Counted from the stretch's first letter, positions 1 to 10,384 are shown. The stretch: 64,000 nucleotides of DNA from Burkholderia pseudomultivorans (GCF_902499075.1 NZ_CABVPP010000032.1:1-64000), one strand, 5' to 3'. Program-made: numbers and translations. Notes: generated by a model from the letters alone, not told the origin.

Positions 1-1119
1 GGCCAGCAGCGCCGCGTGACCGAGGCCGAGCGCGCAGGCCGCCGCGCCGACCCGGTAGGCGGCCGCCGATGCGCGCCACGCCGCGCCGGCGTCGGCAGTC
101 GCCGGAGCGGCCGCGAGGTCGGTCATCGACGCATCGGCCGTCTGCAGGAAATCCTCATACGCATGCGCATTGACCGTGACGACGCCGAGCACCCGGGTCG
201 GTGCGGCGACGACCGCGTCGTGCTCGACCCGCGCCGCATCGGCCTCCCACAGCGCCTCGGACACGGGCGTACCGGCCACATGCCAGTCGACCGTCAGCCC
301 GTAGTCGTGCAGCACGTCGACGAGCGCAACATCCTCCGCCGCGGCGCCGAACAGCGCGAAATCGCGCCAGAGCAGCGCGACCGTCTCGCGCACCAGTTCG
401 GGCGGCGCACTGCGCCGGCCCTGTACGTGCTCGCCGAGCAGCAGGTTGGTGCGCGCGAGAAAACGCCTCAGTTCGGGCGCGCCACTGGCGCGCAGCGCGC
501 GCAGGCAGGCGGCCGCGAGCCGCCAGAAATCGTACGGGGTGTCGTCGGCCAGCCCGGCCAGCGTCGCGTCGACGGCGTCGAGCGCCGCGTCGGGCGTCGC
601 CTGTTGCGCACGCAGCACGCCGAGCAGCGCCTGCTCGTAGCGGGCGCGCAGCCGCACCGCGAGCGCGTCGGGCAACGCGCGCAGCGACGCCGGCGGCACC
701 GCGCGACCGACGAGCGCAAGCGCGTCGAGCGGCGCGCCTGCGCGCAGGTCGGCCGCGCTCTGCGCGCGCAGCGTACGGAAATGGTCGAACAGCACGGGCG
801 AGCACGCGAGCTCGCGCAGATTGTGACGTCCGACGGCCGCGCGGAAGTCGCGCAGCGCGGCCTGCCAGCCGGCGACGGCCTGCGGCTGCGCCGCGACCAG
901 CGGCGCGGTGGCGGACAACTGGCCGGCGAAACGCGCGGCCGGCAGCCAGCCGGCTTCGGCCAGCACGGCCGCCGCTGCCGACAGCGGCGCGGCCGCATCG
1001 TCGCGACGCGCGAACGCGTCGGCGGCAGCCTCGAGCCACGCGTCGGCCGCATGCACGGCGCCGCCGCGAGGATTGGGCAGTGCGTCAGGGAGGGGAACGG
1101 TCGCCGGATCGGACGTCAT
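1..1119 (-). CDS. Unrecognised protein, 3' end beyond window
   Basis: An open frame on the minus strand runs without a stop from an ATG at 1119 to the window edge, giving at least 373 residues, so the C-terminus is missing. The protein is strongly Ala/Arg/Leu rich and reads as mostly helical, with no signal peptide, membrane segment or nucleotide-binding motif. It lies 104 bp downstream of rubredoxin on the same strand and may be co-transcribed with it. The start is only moderately supported because no strong ribosome site precedes it. I do not recognise the family. A large regulatory protein with a helical N-terminus is conceivable, but that is a guess. Confidence 0.6.
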   Translation of the reverse strand, partial: MTSDPATVPLPDALPNPRGGAVHAADAWLEAAADAFARRDDAAAPLSAAAAVLAEAGWLPAARFAGQLSATAPLVAAQPQAVAGWQAALRDFRAAVGRHNLRELACSPVLFDHFRTLRAQSAADLRAGAPLDALALVGRAVPPASLRALPDALAVRLRARYEQALLGVLRAQQATPDAALDAVDATLAGLADDTPYDFWRLAAACLRALRASGAPELRRFLARTNLLLGEHVQGRRSAPPELVRETVALLWRDFALFGAAAEDVALVDVLHDYGLTVDWHVAGTPVSEALWEADAARVEHDAVVAAPTRVLGVVTVNAHAYEDFLQTADASMTDLAAAPATADAGAAWRASAAAYRVGAAACALGLGHAALLA

Positions 1120-1223
1120 GGACACACGCGCCTGTCATCGTCGAGCGACTCGCGCAGGCCGCGGCGCACGGGCGCCGGGCAAACGCGAGACCGAAGCGGA
1201 GTGTCCGGGGGCCAAGGATCCGG

Positions 1224-1394
1224 TCAGATCTGGACCATCTCGAAGTCTTCCTTGCGGGCGCCGCACTCGGGGCACGTCCAATTGATCGGGACGTCTTCCC
1301 AGCGCGTGCCCGGGGCGATGCCCTCTTCGGGCAGCCCGGCTTCTTCGTCGTAAATCCAGCCACAAATCAGGCACATCCAGCTCTTGTATTCCAT
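1224..1394 (-). CDS. rubA: Rubredoxin
   Basis: A 56-residue electron-transfer protein carrying one iron bound by four cysteines. The two ligand pairs are visible as CLICG (Cys8, Cys11) and CPECG (Cys41, Cys44), with the usual aromatic residues (Trp6, Tyr15, Trp32, Trp39) around the iron site. Length and motif spacing are normal for the family. It is cytoplasmic; partners in related bacteria include alkane hydroxylases and rubredoxin reductases, but none is adjacent here. It is divergent from thiD across a 255-bp gap. The gene is short but the assignment is secure. Confidence 0.95.
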   Translation of the reverse strand: MEYKSWMCLICGWIYDEEAGLPEEGIAPGTRWEDVPINWTCPECGARKEDFEMVQI

Positions 1395-1649
1395 CTTAAG
1401 CCGCGTCGGGAAAGTCGGTAAATTCGGGAGCCATGATGGTACCGTGTCGGGGCCGGACTGCCTAGCAATCGCGCTGGAGGGCGGCGACTACGTTGCGCTG
1501 CGCTAAAAAAACCGTCGTAGTGGCCGGATTCCGCCGCATAATGGCTGCAAAGTGCGGCCTGCCGGGCAACACGGGGCCGAAAACGGCCTATCCCGCCTCG
1601 CCGTCCGCATCTCGATCGCTTCCCCGTTTTTTTCTTGCCCCATTTCTAC

Positions 1650-2516
1650 ATGTCCAGCAACGCCCCTCCGATCGTCCTCACCTTCGGCCTGTCCGATCCT
1701 ACCGGCGGCTCCGGCCTCCAAGCCGATCTGCTGACCCTGGCGAGCATGGGCTGTCACGGCGTATCCGTCCTGACGGGCTATACCGTGCGCGACTCGGCCG
1801 CCTGCGACGAGGTGACGGGTCTCGATCCCGATGTCGTCGCCGCGCAGGCCCGCATGCTGCTCGAGGACATGCCGGTCGCCGCGTTCAAGATCGGCGCGGC
1901 CACGCGCGCGGAAGTCGTCAGCGCGATCGCCGAAGTGGTTGCCGACTACGACGGCGTGCCGCTCGTGCTCGCGCCGGACTTTACGCTCGACGACGAGCAC
2001 GTGCTCGCCGCCGACGACCTGCGCGAATCGATCGCCGATCTGCTCGCGCCGCAGACCACGCTGCTCGTCGCCGACTACGCGACGCTGATCGCACTCGCGC
2101 AGCCGGACGGCGACGCCGAGGCGCCGAATCTCGACGCAGCCGTGTCGCATCTGCTGTCGCAGGGCTGCGAATACATCCTGTCGTCCGAGACGGGCTCGCA
2201 CCGGCTCGTCAATACGCTGTACGGCGAGGAAGGCCAGCTGCGCGAGGACATGTGGGATCGCTCGCCGCACCGGCTGATGGGCATCACCGATACGCTCGGC
2301 GCAGCGATCGCGGCGCTGCTCGCGAACGGTCAGGAGCCGCCCGAGGCCGTGCGCGAAGCGCAGGAGTACCTGTACCAGGCCGTGCGCGACGCGTTCCGGC
2401 CCGGCATGGGCGCGCATCTGCCCGACCGGTTCTTCTGGGCGCGCAGCAACGACGACGCAGACGCGCCGCCGGCCGCCGCGGCCGAACCGCTGCCGAGGAC
2501 GTCGCACCGTCATTGA
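1650..2516 (+). CDS. thiD: Hydroxymethylpyrimidine/phosphomethylpyrimidine kinase-like protein (ThiD family)
   Basis: A 288-residue ribokinase-fold protein of the ThiD family, which phosphorylates HMP and HMP-P for thiamin pyrophosphate synthesis. The N-terminus has the substrate loop SDPTGGSGLQADL (residues 15-27), close to the usual DPSGGAGIQADL. In the anion-hole region the usual G-T-G-C/D reads G-I-T-D (Gly211 to Asp214), followed by TLGAAIAALL. The candidate catalytic Asp remains but the Thr and second Gly are changed. The start at 1650 (MSSN) is preferred to an upstream ATG at 1635. Neither has a clear ribosome site. No other thiamin gene is nearby, so a changed substrate range is possible. 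It converges on groEL and shares a terminator with it. Confidence 0.82.
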   Translation: MSSNAPPIVLTFGLSDPTGGSGLQADLLTLASMGCHGVSVLTGYTVRDSAACDEVTGLDPDVVAAQARMLLEDMPVAAFKIGAATRAEVVSAIAEVVADYDGVPLVLAPDFTLDDEHVLAADDLRESIADLLAPQTTLLVADYATLIALAQPDGDAEAPNLDAAVSHLLSQGCEYILSSETGSHRLVNTLYGEEGQLREDMWDRSPHRLMGITDTLGAAIAALLANGQEPPEAVREAQEYLYQAVRDAFRPGMGAHLPDRFFWARSNDDADAPPAAAAEPLPRTSHRH

Positions 2517-2612
2517 GCGCGGCGGGCCTGCCCCGCCGCCAGCCACCGAATCAGGGCGCGCTTCGCGCGCGCCGCGTCATCCCGCACGCGCGTCGCATTA
2601 TGCGACGCCCAT

Positions 2613-2647
2613 AAAAAAAGACCCGCATCGCTGCGGGTCATTTTTTT
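2613..2647. terminator. Bidirectional intrinsic terminator between thiD and groEL
   Basis: A perfect 8-bp stem (GACCCGCA / TGCGGGTC, 2620-2639) is flanked by seven A on the left and seven T on the right. It can therefore act as a Rho-independent terminator for both thiD (+) and groEL (-), which converge on it. Confidence 0.9.
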
Positions 2648-2697
2648 GGCTGGAACGCGCATCGCTGCGCGCTCCGGACCGCATCGACCGAAGTCGA

Positions 2698-4341
<1,644 letters not shown>

Positions 4342-4385
4342 CTAACTCCTTGAATTCTTGGGAATATGTACCGTCGGTGGGACGC

Positions 4386-4679
4386 TTACTTGGCGTTGAC
4401 CACGGCCATGATGTCTTCTTCGCGCATGACCAGCAGCTCCTGGCCGTCGACCTTCACGGTCTGGCCGGCGTACTTGCCGAACAGCACGCGATCGCCCACC
4501 TTGACGTCGAGCGCGATCGGCGCGCCCTTGTCGTCGCGCTTGCCCGGGCCGATGGCCAGGACTTCGCCCTGATCCGGCTTCTCAGCCGCTGCGTCGGGGA
4601 TGACGATGCCCGAGGCGGTCTTGGTTTCCTGATCCAGGCGTTTGACGATCACGCGATCGTGCAAAGGACGAAGGTTCAT
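4386..4679 (-). CDS. groES: 10 kDa co-chaperonin GroES
   Basis: A 97-residue co-chaperonin that caps the GroEL ring. The sequence [15 protein letters not shown], the mobile loop [11 protein letters not shown] (residues 18-28) and the C-terminal EEDIMAV are canonical. A GTG two codons upstream (4685) extends the frame, but the ATG at 4679 is the better start: it follows GAGAGGAG at 5-nt spacing and gives the normal length. It is the first gene of groES-groEL, with CIRCE and the promoter immediately upstream. Confidence 0.98.
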   Translation of the reverse strand: MNLRPLHDRVIVKRLDQETKTASGIVIPDAAAEKPDQGEVLAIGPGKRDDKGAPIALDVKVGDRVLFGKYAGQTVKVDGQELLVMREEDIMAVVNAK

Positions 4680-4752
4680 ATTCACTCCTCTCTTGACTGA
4701 GATTGAAGAACGCTTTGGGAATCTGCCCGGCGGGATGCCCGGCAGAGAATTG

Positions 4753-4779
4753 TTAGCACTCTCGTGCAGCGAGTGCTAA
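4753..4779 (-). promoter_or_regulatory. CIRCE operator (HrcA site)
   Basis: A perfect inverted repeat, TTAGCACTC, nine bases, GAGTGCTAA. This exactly matches the CIRCE consensus bound by the heat-shock repressor HrcA. It lies about 75 bp upstream of groES and overlaps the edge of the -10 hexamer, so HrcA binding would block transcription directly. Confidence 0.97.
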
Positions 4780-4808
4780 TTATATGGACGGGTTTTGACA
4801 AATTCAAG
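4779..4808 (-). promoter_or_regulatory. groESL promoter, overlapping sigma-70 and sigma-32 signals
   Basis: On the minus strand a sigma-70-like promoter reads TTGAAT (4807-4802), 17 bases, TATAAT (4784-4779). The same DNA also reads CTTGAAT, 13 bases, TCCATAT, close to the sigma-32 heat-shock consensus (CTTGAA...CCCATNT). Both start transcription across CIRCE, implying dual positive (sigma-32) and negative (HrcA) control. Confidence 0.8.
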
Positions 4809-5182
4809 AAGGGAAATCGGGCGATTTTTCGCTGCGGACAAACACCGGACACGCCTCTCGAAATCGCCGGAAATCCTTTTTAAAACAATCGATTAAAAGC
4901 GCCTCAGCGGTGCGCCGGGTGCGCCTGCACGCGGCCCGACGGCCATCCAGCCCCGTTTGGACATCGGGTAAGCACGGAGTTCCTGACGTCGACGAGATCG
5001 CATCAAAAATCCTGCGAAGGCGTCCCTTCCGGGCTCGCCGCGCCCCCTTCCGCAGTGGCGGGCCGACACATCGCTCCGCATCGATTCATACATCTTCATT
5101 ACGCCGATATTTACGTTTTCCGACCCGACTAAACACGCGGCGCGCCTCGTCCGTAAGCTCCCCGATTACATTCAGTAATATG
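4809..5182. other. Gene-free interval between groESL promoter and iron-operon control region
   Basis: About 370 bp with only weak, unsupported open frames. GC content drops toward both ends. I see no RNA gene, terminator or repeat in it. Confidence 0.6.
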
Positions 5183-5202
5183 GATGCGAATCATTCTCGT
5201 TT
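5183..5202 (+). promoter_or_regulatory. Fur box-like operator
   Basis: Read on the minus strand, the site is AACGAGAATGATTCGCATC. It matches the Fur pattern of interleaved GAGAAT/GATT-N-N-CAT elements at most key positions. It sits directly upstream of the -35 hexamer of the porin/iron operon, so iron-replete Fur would be expected to repress it. The call is by pattern only. Confidence 0.6.
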
Positions 5203-5205
5203 ACA

Positions 5206-5234
5206 TTGACTTTCCCATTTAACGCTCCTACGAT
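5206..5234 (+). promoter_or_regulatory. Promoter of the iron operon
   Basis: TTGACT (5206-5211), a 17-bp spacer, and TACGAT (5229-5234) form a good sigma-70-type promoter about 105 bp upstream of the first gene. The Fur-like box abuts its upstream side. Confidence 0.6.
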
Positions 5235-5337
5235 GCGCCCCGTTGCGTCGATCTTCACGCGGCGGCCGATCGGCGCCGGGCGTGCGGACAGCGCATTTAA
5301 AGCAGGACTCCAGACTAAATAGAAGCAGGAATCTGAT

Positions 5338-6804
5338 ATGAAGTTTGCGTCGTTCCCAGGAGACCGCATCCGCGCCCGGATGCGCCCCGCCGCCTGCGCC
5401 GCCGTGCTCGCGTGCATATCGTTCGCCAGCGGCCCCGCATTCGCCGACACGCCCGTCGACGCGCAGCCCGACGCGTCCGAAGCCGACCGCGCGATCCAGG
5501 CGAAGCCGACCGACATGTGGACCGGCATCTGGACCCGCCAGAACCTGCTCGGCGACATGGGCGGCATCCGTCCGTGGCTCGGCAAGTACGGCGCGACGCT
5601 GCAGATCACCGAAACGAGCGAGTACCTCGCGAACCTGCGCGGCGGCCTGAACCGCGGCGGCACGTACGACGGCCTGACGACCGCGACGCTCACCGTCGAT
5701 ACGCAGAAGGCGATCGGCCTGCCCGGCGGCACCTTCAACGTCAGCGCGCTGCAGATCCACGGCTCCAACCTGAGCGCGCGCAACCTCGGCACGCTCAACA
5801 CCGCGAGCGGCATCGAGGCGCAGGACACGACGCGCCTCTGGGAGCTGTGGTACCAGCAGTCGTTCCTCGACAAGCGCGTCGACGTGAAGATCGGCCAGCA
5901 GAGCCTGGACCAGGAATTCATGGTCAGCACGTACGGCAACACCTTCGTCAACACGATGTTCGGCTGGCCCGCACTGCCGTCCTACGATCTGCCGAACGGC
6001 GGCCCCGCCTATCCGCTCTCGGGCCTCGGCGTGCGCGTGCGCGCGCAGATCGCGCCGAAGCTCACCGCGCTCGCGGGCGTGTTCGACGGCGATCCGCTCG
6101 GCAACAACCCGAACAACCTCAGCGGCACCAACTTCAACCTGCACAACGGCGCGCTGTATATCGGCGAGCTGCAGTACGCGCTGAACCAGCCGTCCGACGG
6201 CGAAATGGACACCGGCCGCTCGAACGGGCTGCCCGGCACCTACAAGATCGGCGTGTGGTATCACAACGGCCGCTTCGCGGACCAGAACCTCGGCACCGAC
6301 GGGCTGTCGCTCGCGGACCCCGCATCGAACGGCATCGCGCAGCAGCACCACGGCGACTACAGCTTCTACGCAGTGGCCGACCAGATGATCTGGCGCCCCG
6401 ACCCGACCGGCCCGCAAAGCCTCGGCGTGTTCGCGCGTGTGATGGGCGCGCCGGGCGACCGCAATCTCGTCAGCTTCGCGGCGAATGCGGGCGTCGTGCT
6501 GAAGGCGCCGTTCGCGGGCCGCGACAACGACAGCGTCGGCCTCGCCGTCACGTACCTCCAGGTCGGCAGCCACGTGACCGACCTCGACCGCACCGCGCGG
6601 CTGTTCGCGACCGGCCCGTACGGCGTGCGCACCCGCGAAACGGCGCTCGAGGCGACCTACCAGTACCAGGTGAATCCGTGGTGGGTCATCCAGGCAGACG
6701 CGCAGTACACGTTCAACGCCGGCGCCGGCCAGAACCCGAACGACGCGACCCAGCCGCTGCGCAACACGTTCGTCGTCGGCGCGCGCACGACCATCACGTT
6801 CTGA
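5338..6804 (+). CDS. Carbohydrate-selective porin, OprB family
   Basis: A 488-residue outer-membrane beta-barrel protein with a signal peptide ending near residue 36 (SGPAFA-DTP). The motif NLLGDMGGIRPWLGKYGATL (about 64-83) and the following repeats of amphipathic strands are typical of OprB-type porins. The last residue is Phe, as usual for outer-membrane barrels. Family members pass sugars or other small solutes into the periplasm. It is the first gene of an iron-uptake operon behind a Fur-like box, so here it may admit an iron ligand rather than sugar; that is inference from context. The start is the ATG at 5338 after a purine-rich stretch. Confidence 0.85.
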   Translation: MKFASFPGDRIRARMRPAACAAVLACISFASGPAFADTPVDAQPDASEADRAIQAKPTDMWTGIWTRQNLLGDMGGIRPWLGKYGATLQITETSEYLANLRGGLNRGGTYDGLTTATLTVDTQKAIGLPGGTFNVSALQIHGSNLSARNLGTLNTASGIEAQDTTRLWELWYQQSFLDKRVDVKIGQQSLDQEFMVSTYGNTFVNTMFGWPALPSYDLPNGGPAYPLSGLGVRVRAQIAPKLTALAGVFDGDPLGNNPNNLSGTNFNLHNGALYIGELQYALNQPSDGEMDTGRSNGLPGTYKIGVWYHNGRFADQNLGTDGLSLADPASNGIAQQHHGDYSFYAVADQMIWRPDPTGPQSLGVFARVMGAPGDRNLVSFAANAGVVLKAPFAGRDNDSVGLAVTYLQVGSHVTDLDRTARLFATGPYGVRTRETALEATYQYQVNPWWVIQADAQYTFNAGAGQNPNDATQPLRNTFVVGARTTITF

Positions 6805-6869
6805 GCGCCGCGCCCACGCCATCCGTTTTTCGCGCGCCGCCCGCGCGGCGCGTTCCCCAGGAGATCCCG

Positions 6870-8003
6870 ATGATTCGATCCGCCCCGCTTCGCCGCCTCG
6901 CGACGGGCGCACTGGCTGCCGCCGCGCTGACGGCGACCGCCGGCGCGCTCGCCGAGCCGCAAGGCTTCCTCGAGACGCTGCATCGCCACACGCTGCTCGT
7001 CAACACGGTGCCCGACAACGGCGACCAGAACCCGTACGCGATTGCCGTCGCACCGGCCTCGGCCGGCACGATCCAGCAGGGCGACGTGCTGGTCGACAAC
7101 TTCAACAACGCCGCGAACCTGCAGGGCACCGGCAGCACGATCGTCGACTATCGTCCGTCCACGAAGCAGATGAGCCTGTTCGCGACGATTCCGCGCGACC
7201 TGCAGGCGTGTCCGGGCGGCGTCGGCCTGTCGACCGCGATGACGATGCTGAAGTCGGGCTGGGTGATCGTCGGCAGCACGCCGAGCAACGACGGCACGAC
7301 CAACACCAAGGGCGCCGGCTGCCTGATCGTGCTCGACCCGCACGGCAAGGTCGCATCGGTGTGGTCGAGCCCGAACATCAACGACCCGTGGGGCAACATG
7401 GCCGTCGTCGACCGCGGCGACAGCGCGACGCTGTTCGTCAGCATGGCCGGCTTCGGCGTCGGCGGCGCGGACGGCAACCCGCCCGTCTACAAGCAGGCGA
7501 CCGTGCTGCGGCTCGACCTCGACGTGCCGGCCGGCAAGCCGCCCGCAATCCGGCAGGAAACGGTGGTCGCCAGCGGCCTCGGCGCGCAGGCCGACAAGGG
7601 CGTGTTCCTGGTCGGCCCGACCGGCCTCGCGCTGTCGGGCGACCAGCAGAAGCTGTACGTGTCGGATGCGATCGGCAACCGCATCGTCGAGATCGACGAT
7701 CCGCTCACGCGCGACACCAGCGCCGGCGTCGGCCGCCCGATCACGGCCGACGGCTTCCTGCGCCGCCCGCTCGCGCTCGCGACCGCGCCGAACGGCCACC
7801 TGCTCGCGACCAACGCGCTGAACGGCCAGGTCGTCGAGATCGATCCGGTTGCCGGCAAGCAGCTCTACGCGCGCTGGATCGACACCGACAAGGCGCAGTC
7901 GCCTCCCGGCAACGGCGACCTGTTCGGGATCGCGATGACGCCGGCCGGCGACGGCTTCTACTACGTGCAGGACGACGTCAACACGCTGATGCTCGCGAAG
8001 TGA
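6870..8003 (+). CDS. Secreted beta-propeller (NHL/SMP-30-like) protein
   Basis: A 377-residue protein with a clear signal peptide (MIRSAPLRRLATGALAAAAL, cleavage near GALA-EPQ at about residue 28). The mature part repeats motifs of the form PTGLALSGDQQKLYVSDAIG and LALATAPNGHLLATNALNG. These are characteristic of NHL-type or six-bladed propeller folds. No catalytic residues can be assigned. The ATG at 6870 follows CAGGAG at good spacing. It sits 65 bp after the porin and 11 bp before the DyP peroxidase, inside a Fur-controlled iron operon. A periplasmic binding or scaffolding role for a haem- or iron-related ligand is plausible but unproven. Confidence 0.8.
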   Translation: MIRSAPLRRLATGALAAAALTATAGALAEPQGFLETLHRHTLLVNTVPDNGDQNPYAIAVAPASAGTIQQGDVLVDNFNNAANLQGTGSTIVDYRPSTKQMSLFATIPRDLQACPGGVGLSTAMTMLKSGWVIVGSTPSNDGTTNTKGAGCLIVLDPHGKVASVWSSPNINDPWGNMAVVDRGDSATLFVSMAGFGVGGADGNPPVYKQATVLRLDLDVPAGKPPAIRQETVVASGLGAQADKGVFLVGPTGLALSGDQQKLYVSDAIGNRIVEIDDPLTRDTSAGVGRPITADGFLRRPLALATAPNGHLLATNALNGQVVEIDPVAGKQLYARWIDTDKAQSPPGNGDLFGIAMTPAGDGFYYVQDDVNTLMLAK

Positions 8004-8014
8004 CGGAGACGACC

Positions 8015-9313
8015 ATGACCGACGATCCGAACCCGCCGTCGCGCGCCGCGCGCCGCGGCTTCCTGAAGGCCGGCGGCGCGGCGGTGGCCGCGGGCCTCGC
8101 GGCGACCGCGATGCCGGCCGCGCGCGCGGCCGACGCCGGCGCGCTGCACGCAGCCGCGCACGACGACGACATCGAGCCGTTCTACGGCAAGCACCAGAGC
8201 GGCATCACGACGCCGCAGCAGCGCAACGCGTATTTCGCGGCGCTCGACCTGACGACGACCCGGCGCGACGACGTGATCGCGTTGCTGAAGACGTGGACCG
8301 ACGCGGCCGCGCGCCTCACGCGCGGCGAACCTGCGCAGCCGCTGCCGACGAGCGGCGCGGACGACGCGCCGCCGGCCGATTCGGGCGATGCGCTCGGCAT
8401 CGGCCCCGCGCGCCTGACGATCACGTTCGGCTTCGGGCCGGGCCTGTTCGCGGCCGCCGGCAAGGACCGCTACGGGCTGGCGAAGCAGCGCCCCGCCGCG
8501 CTGGTCGACCTGCCGCGCTTCAACGGCGACCAGCTGCTGCCGGAGAAGACCGGCGGCGACCTGTTCATCCAGGCGTGCGCGAACGACGCGCAGGTCGCGT
8601 TCCATGCGGTGCGCCAGCTCGCGCGGCTCGGCGGCAAGACCGTGCAGATGCGCTGGGGCCAGGCCGGCTTCACGTCCGGCAAGCCGGGCGAGACGCCGCG
8701 CAACCTGATGGGTTTCAAGGACGGCACGATGAACCCGTCGCGCGACGATCCCGCCGCGATGAACGCGTTCGTCTGGGCCGGCAGCGAAGGGCCGGCCTGG
8801 ATGAACGGCGGCACCTACACGGTCGTGCGCCGCATCCGCATCACGCTCGAGCACTGGGACAACACCGAACTCGGCTTCCAGGAGCAGGTGTTCGGCCGCC
8901 GCAAGTACAGCGGCGCGCCGCTCGGCGGCAAGCACGAATTCGAGGCGCTCGATCTCGACGCAGTGGACAAGGACGGGAATCCGGTGATCCCCGACAACGC
9001 GCACGCGCGTCTCGCGTCGCCGCAGATGAACGACGGCGCGCAGATCCTGCGCCGCGCGTATTCGTACAACGACAGCACCAACTTCTATATCGAGCGCTGG
9101 CCGCCGTGGCGCCAGCAGACCGAGTACGACGCGGGGCTGATGTTCGTCGCGCACCAGCGCGATCCGCGCAAGGGCTTCATTCCGATCAACGAGAAGCTCG
9201 CGAAGCTGGACATCATGAACCAGTTCACCACGCACGTCGGCAGCGCGATCTTCGCGTGTCCGCCGGGCGCGCAACCGGGTTCGTACATCGGCGCCGCGCT
9301 GTTCGAAGCGTAA
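8015..9313 (+). CDS. efeB: Tat-exported DyP-type peroxidase (EfeB/deferrochelatase-like)
   Basis: A 432-residue haem peroxidase of the dye-decolourising family. A twin-arginine signal (RAARRGFLKAGG, residues 10-21) predicts folded export to the periplasm. The GXXDG motif is GFKDG (233-237, distal Asp236). The likely proximal haem ligand is His330 in DNAHARLASP, and the conserved Arg lies in ILRRAYSY (about 344-351). E. coli EfeB/YfeX relatives oxidise dyes and are reported to release or handle haem iron and ferrous iron. GGAG precedes the ATG by 6 nt and the gene begins 11 bp after the propeller gene. The usual partners EfeU and EfeO are absent; an FbpABC-type importer follows instead. Confidence 0.9.
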   Translation: MTDDPNPPSRAARRGFLKAGGAAVAAGLAATAMPAARAADAGALHAAAHDDDIEPFYGKHQSGITTPQQRNAYFAALDLTTTRRDDVIALLKTWTDAAARLTRGEPAQPLPTSGADDAPPADSGDALGIGPARLTITFGFGPGLFAAAGKDRYGLAKQRPAALVDLPRFNGDQLLPEKTGGDLFIQACANDAQVAFHAVRQLARLGGKTVQMRWGQAGFTSGKPGETPRNLMGFKDGTMNPSRDDPAAMNAFVWAGSEGPAWMNGGTYTVVRRIRITLEHWDNTELGFQEQVFGRRKYSGAPLGGKHEFEALDLDAVDKDGNPVIPDNAHARLASPQMNDGAQILRRAYSYNDSTNFYIERWPPWRQQTEYDAGLMFVAHQRDPRKGFIPINEKLAKLDIMNQFTTHVGSAIFACPPGAQPGSYIGAALFEA

Positions 9314-9347
9314 GCCGGCACTTCAGGATTCAACTTTCGACATCGAC

Positions 9348-10382
9348 ATGAACACTCTGCCCGTTAGCCGCCCGGTGCGGCACCTGATCTCCGCGGCGGC
9401 CGCCGCGCTCATGCTGACCGGCGCGCTGACCGCAATGCCCGCGCGCGCCGCGACGCTCACGCTGTACAACGCGCAGCACGAGCAGGTCGTCAACCAGCTC
9501 GTCAAGGACTTCGAAGCGCAAAGCGGCATCACCGTGAAGGTGCGCTCGGGCGAAGGCCCGGCGCTTGCCGCGCAGCTCGTCACCGAAGGCGATCGCACGC
9601 CGGCCGACGTGTACTTCACCGAGAACTCGCCCGAGCTCGTGCTGCTCGACCACAAGGGCCTGCTCGCGAAGACCGATGCCGCCACGCTGCAAGCGGTGCC
9701 GGCGCGCTACAACCCGGCCGACGGCAACTGGGTCGGCGTGCTCGCGCGCGAGAACGTGCTCGTCTACAACACCGCGAAGCTCCAGCCGCAGCAACTGCCT
9801 GCGTCGCTGCTCGATCTCGCGAAGCCCGAGTGGAAGGGCAAGGTCGGCATCGCGCCGAGCGACGCCGACTTCCTGCCGGTCGTGAGCGCGGTGCTCGCGC
9901 TGCACGGCGAGGCCGCGACGCTGCAATGGCTGAAGGGCCTGAAGACCAACGCGCAGATCTTCGACGACGACGAAGGCGTGACGGCCGCCGTCAACCGCGG
10001 CGGCGTCGTCACCGGCGTGATCAACAACTACTACTGGGACCGCCTGCACGCGGAACTCGGCGACAAGTCGACCCGCAGCGCGATTTACCACTTCGGCCAC
10101 GGCGACGTCGGCGCGGCGGTCAACGTATCGGGCGCCGCGGTGCTGAAGGCGTCGAAGCATCAGCCGGAAGCGCAGAAGTTCGTCGCATATCTCGTCAGCG
10201 AGCGCGCGCAGAAGCTGATGGCGAACGGCCATGTCAGCTTCGAGTATCCGCTGCGCCCGGGCGTCGCGCCCGACCCGATCCTGAAGCCGTTCAACGAGCT
10301 GAGCCCGCCGTCGCTGTCGTTCGAACAGCTCGGCGACGACAGCCAGGCCGGCAAGCTGCTGCGCCAGGCCGGCCTGCTCTGA
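9348..10382 (+). CDS. Ferric iron ABC transporter, periplasmic binding protein (FbpA/FutA-like)
   Basis: A 344-residue substrate-binding protein with a signal peptide cleaved after MPARA (about 34). The mature start ATLTLYNAQHEQ includes the His found in FbpA-type proteins. The paired tyrosines that clamp Fe3+ are visible in INNYYWDR (Tyr228, Tyr229). It belongs to the transferrin-like Fbp/Fut class and would deliver iron to the membrane permease encoded next. The gene is 34 bp downstream of the peroxidase and 2 bp upstream of the permease, so translation of this module is tightly linked. Confidence 0.9.
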   Translation: MNTLPVSRPVRHLISAAAAALMLTGALTAMPARAATLTLYNAQHEQVVNQLVKDFEAQSGITVKVRSGEGPALAAQLVTEGDRTPADVYFTENSPELVLLDHKGLLAKTDAATLQAVPARYNPADGNWVGVLARENVLVYNTAKLQPQQLPASLLDLAKPEWKGKVGIAPSDADFLPVVSAVLALHGEAATLQWLKGLKTNAQIFDDDEGVTAAVNRGGVVTGVINNYYWDRLHAELGDKSTRSAIYHFGHGDVGAAVNVSGAAVLKASKHQPEAQKFVAYLVSERAQKLMANGHVSFEYPLRPGVAPDPILKPFNELSPPSLSFEQLGDDSQAGKLLRQAGLL

Positions 10383-10384
10383 CC

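Noticed and set aside
8015-9313. A classical EfeUOB iron system
   Set aside because: Only the EfeB-like peroxidase is present; neither an EfeU permease nor an EfeO cupredoxin/M75 protein is encoded here.
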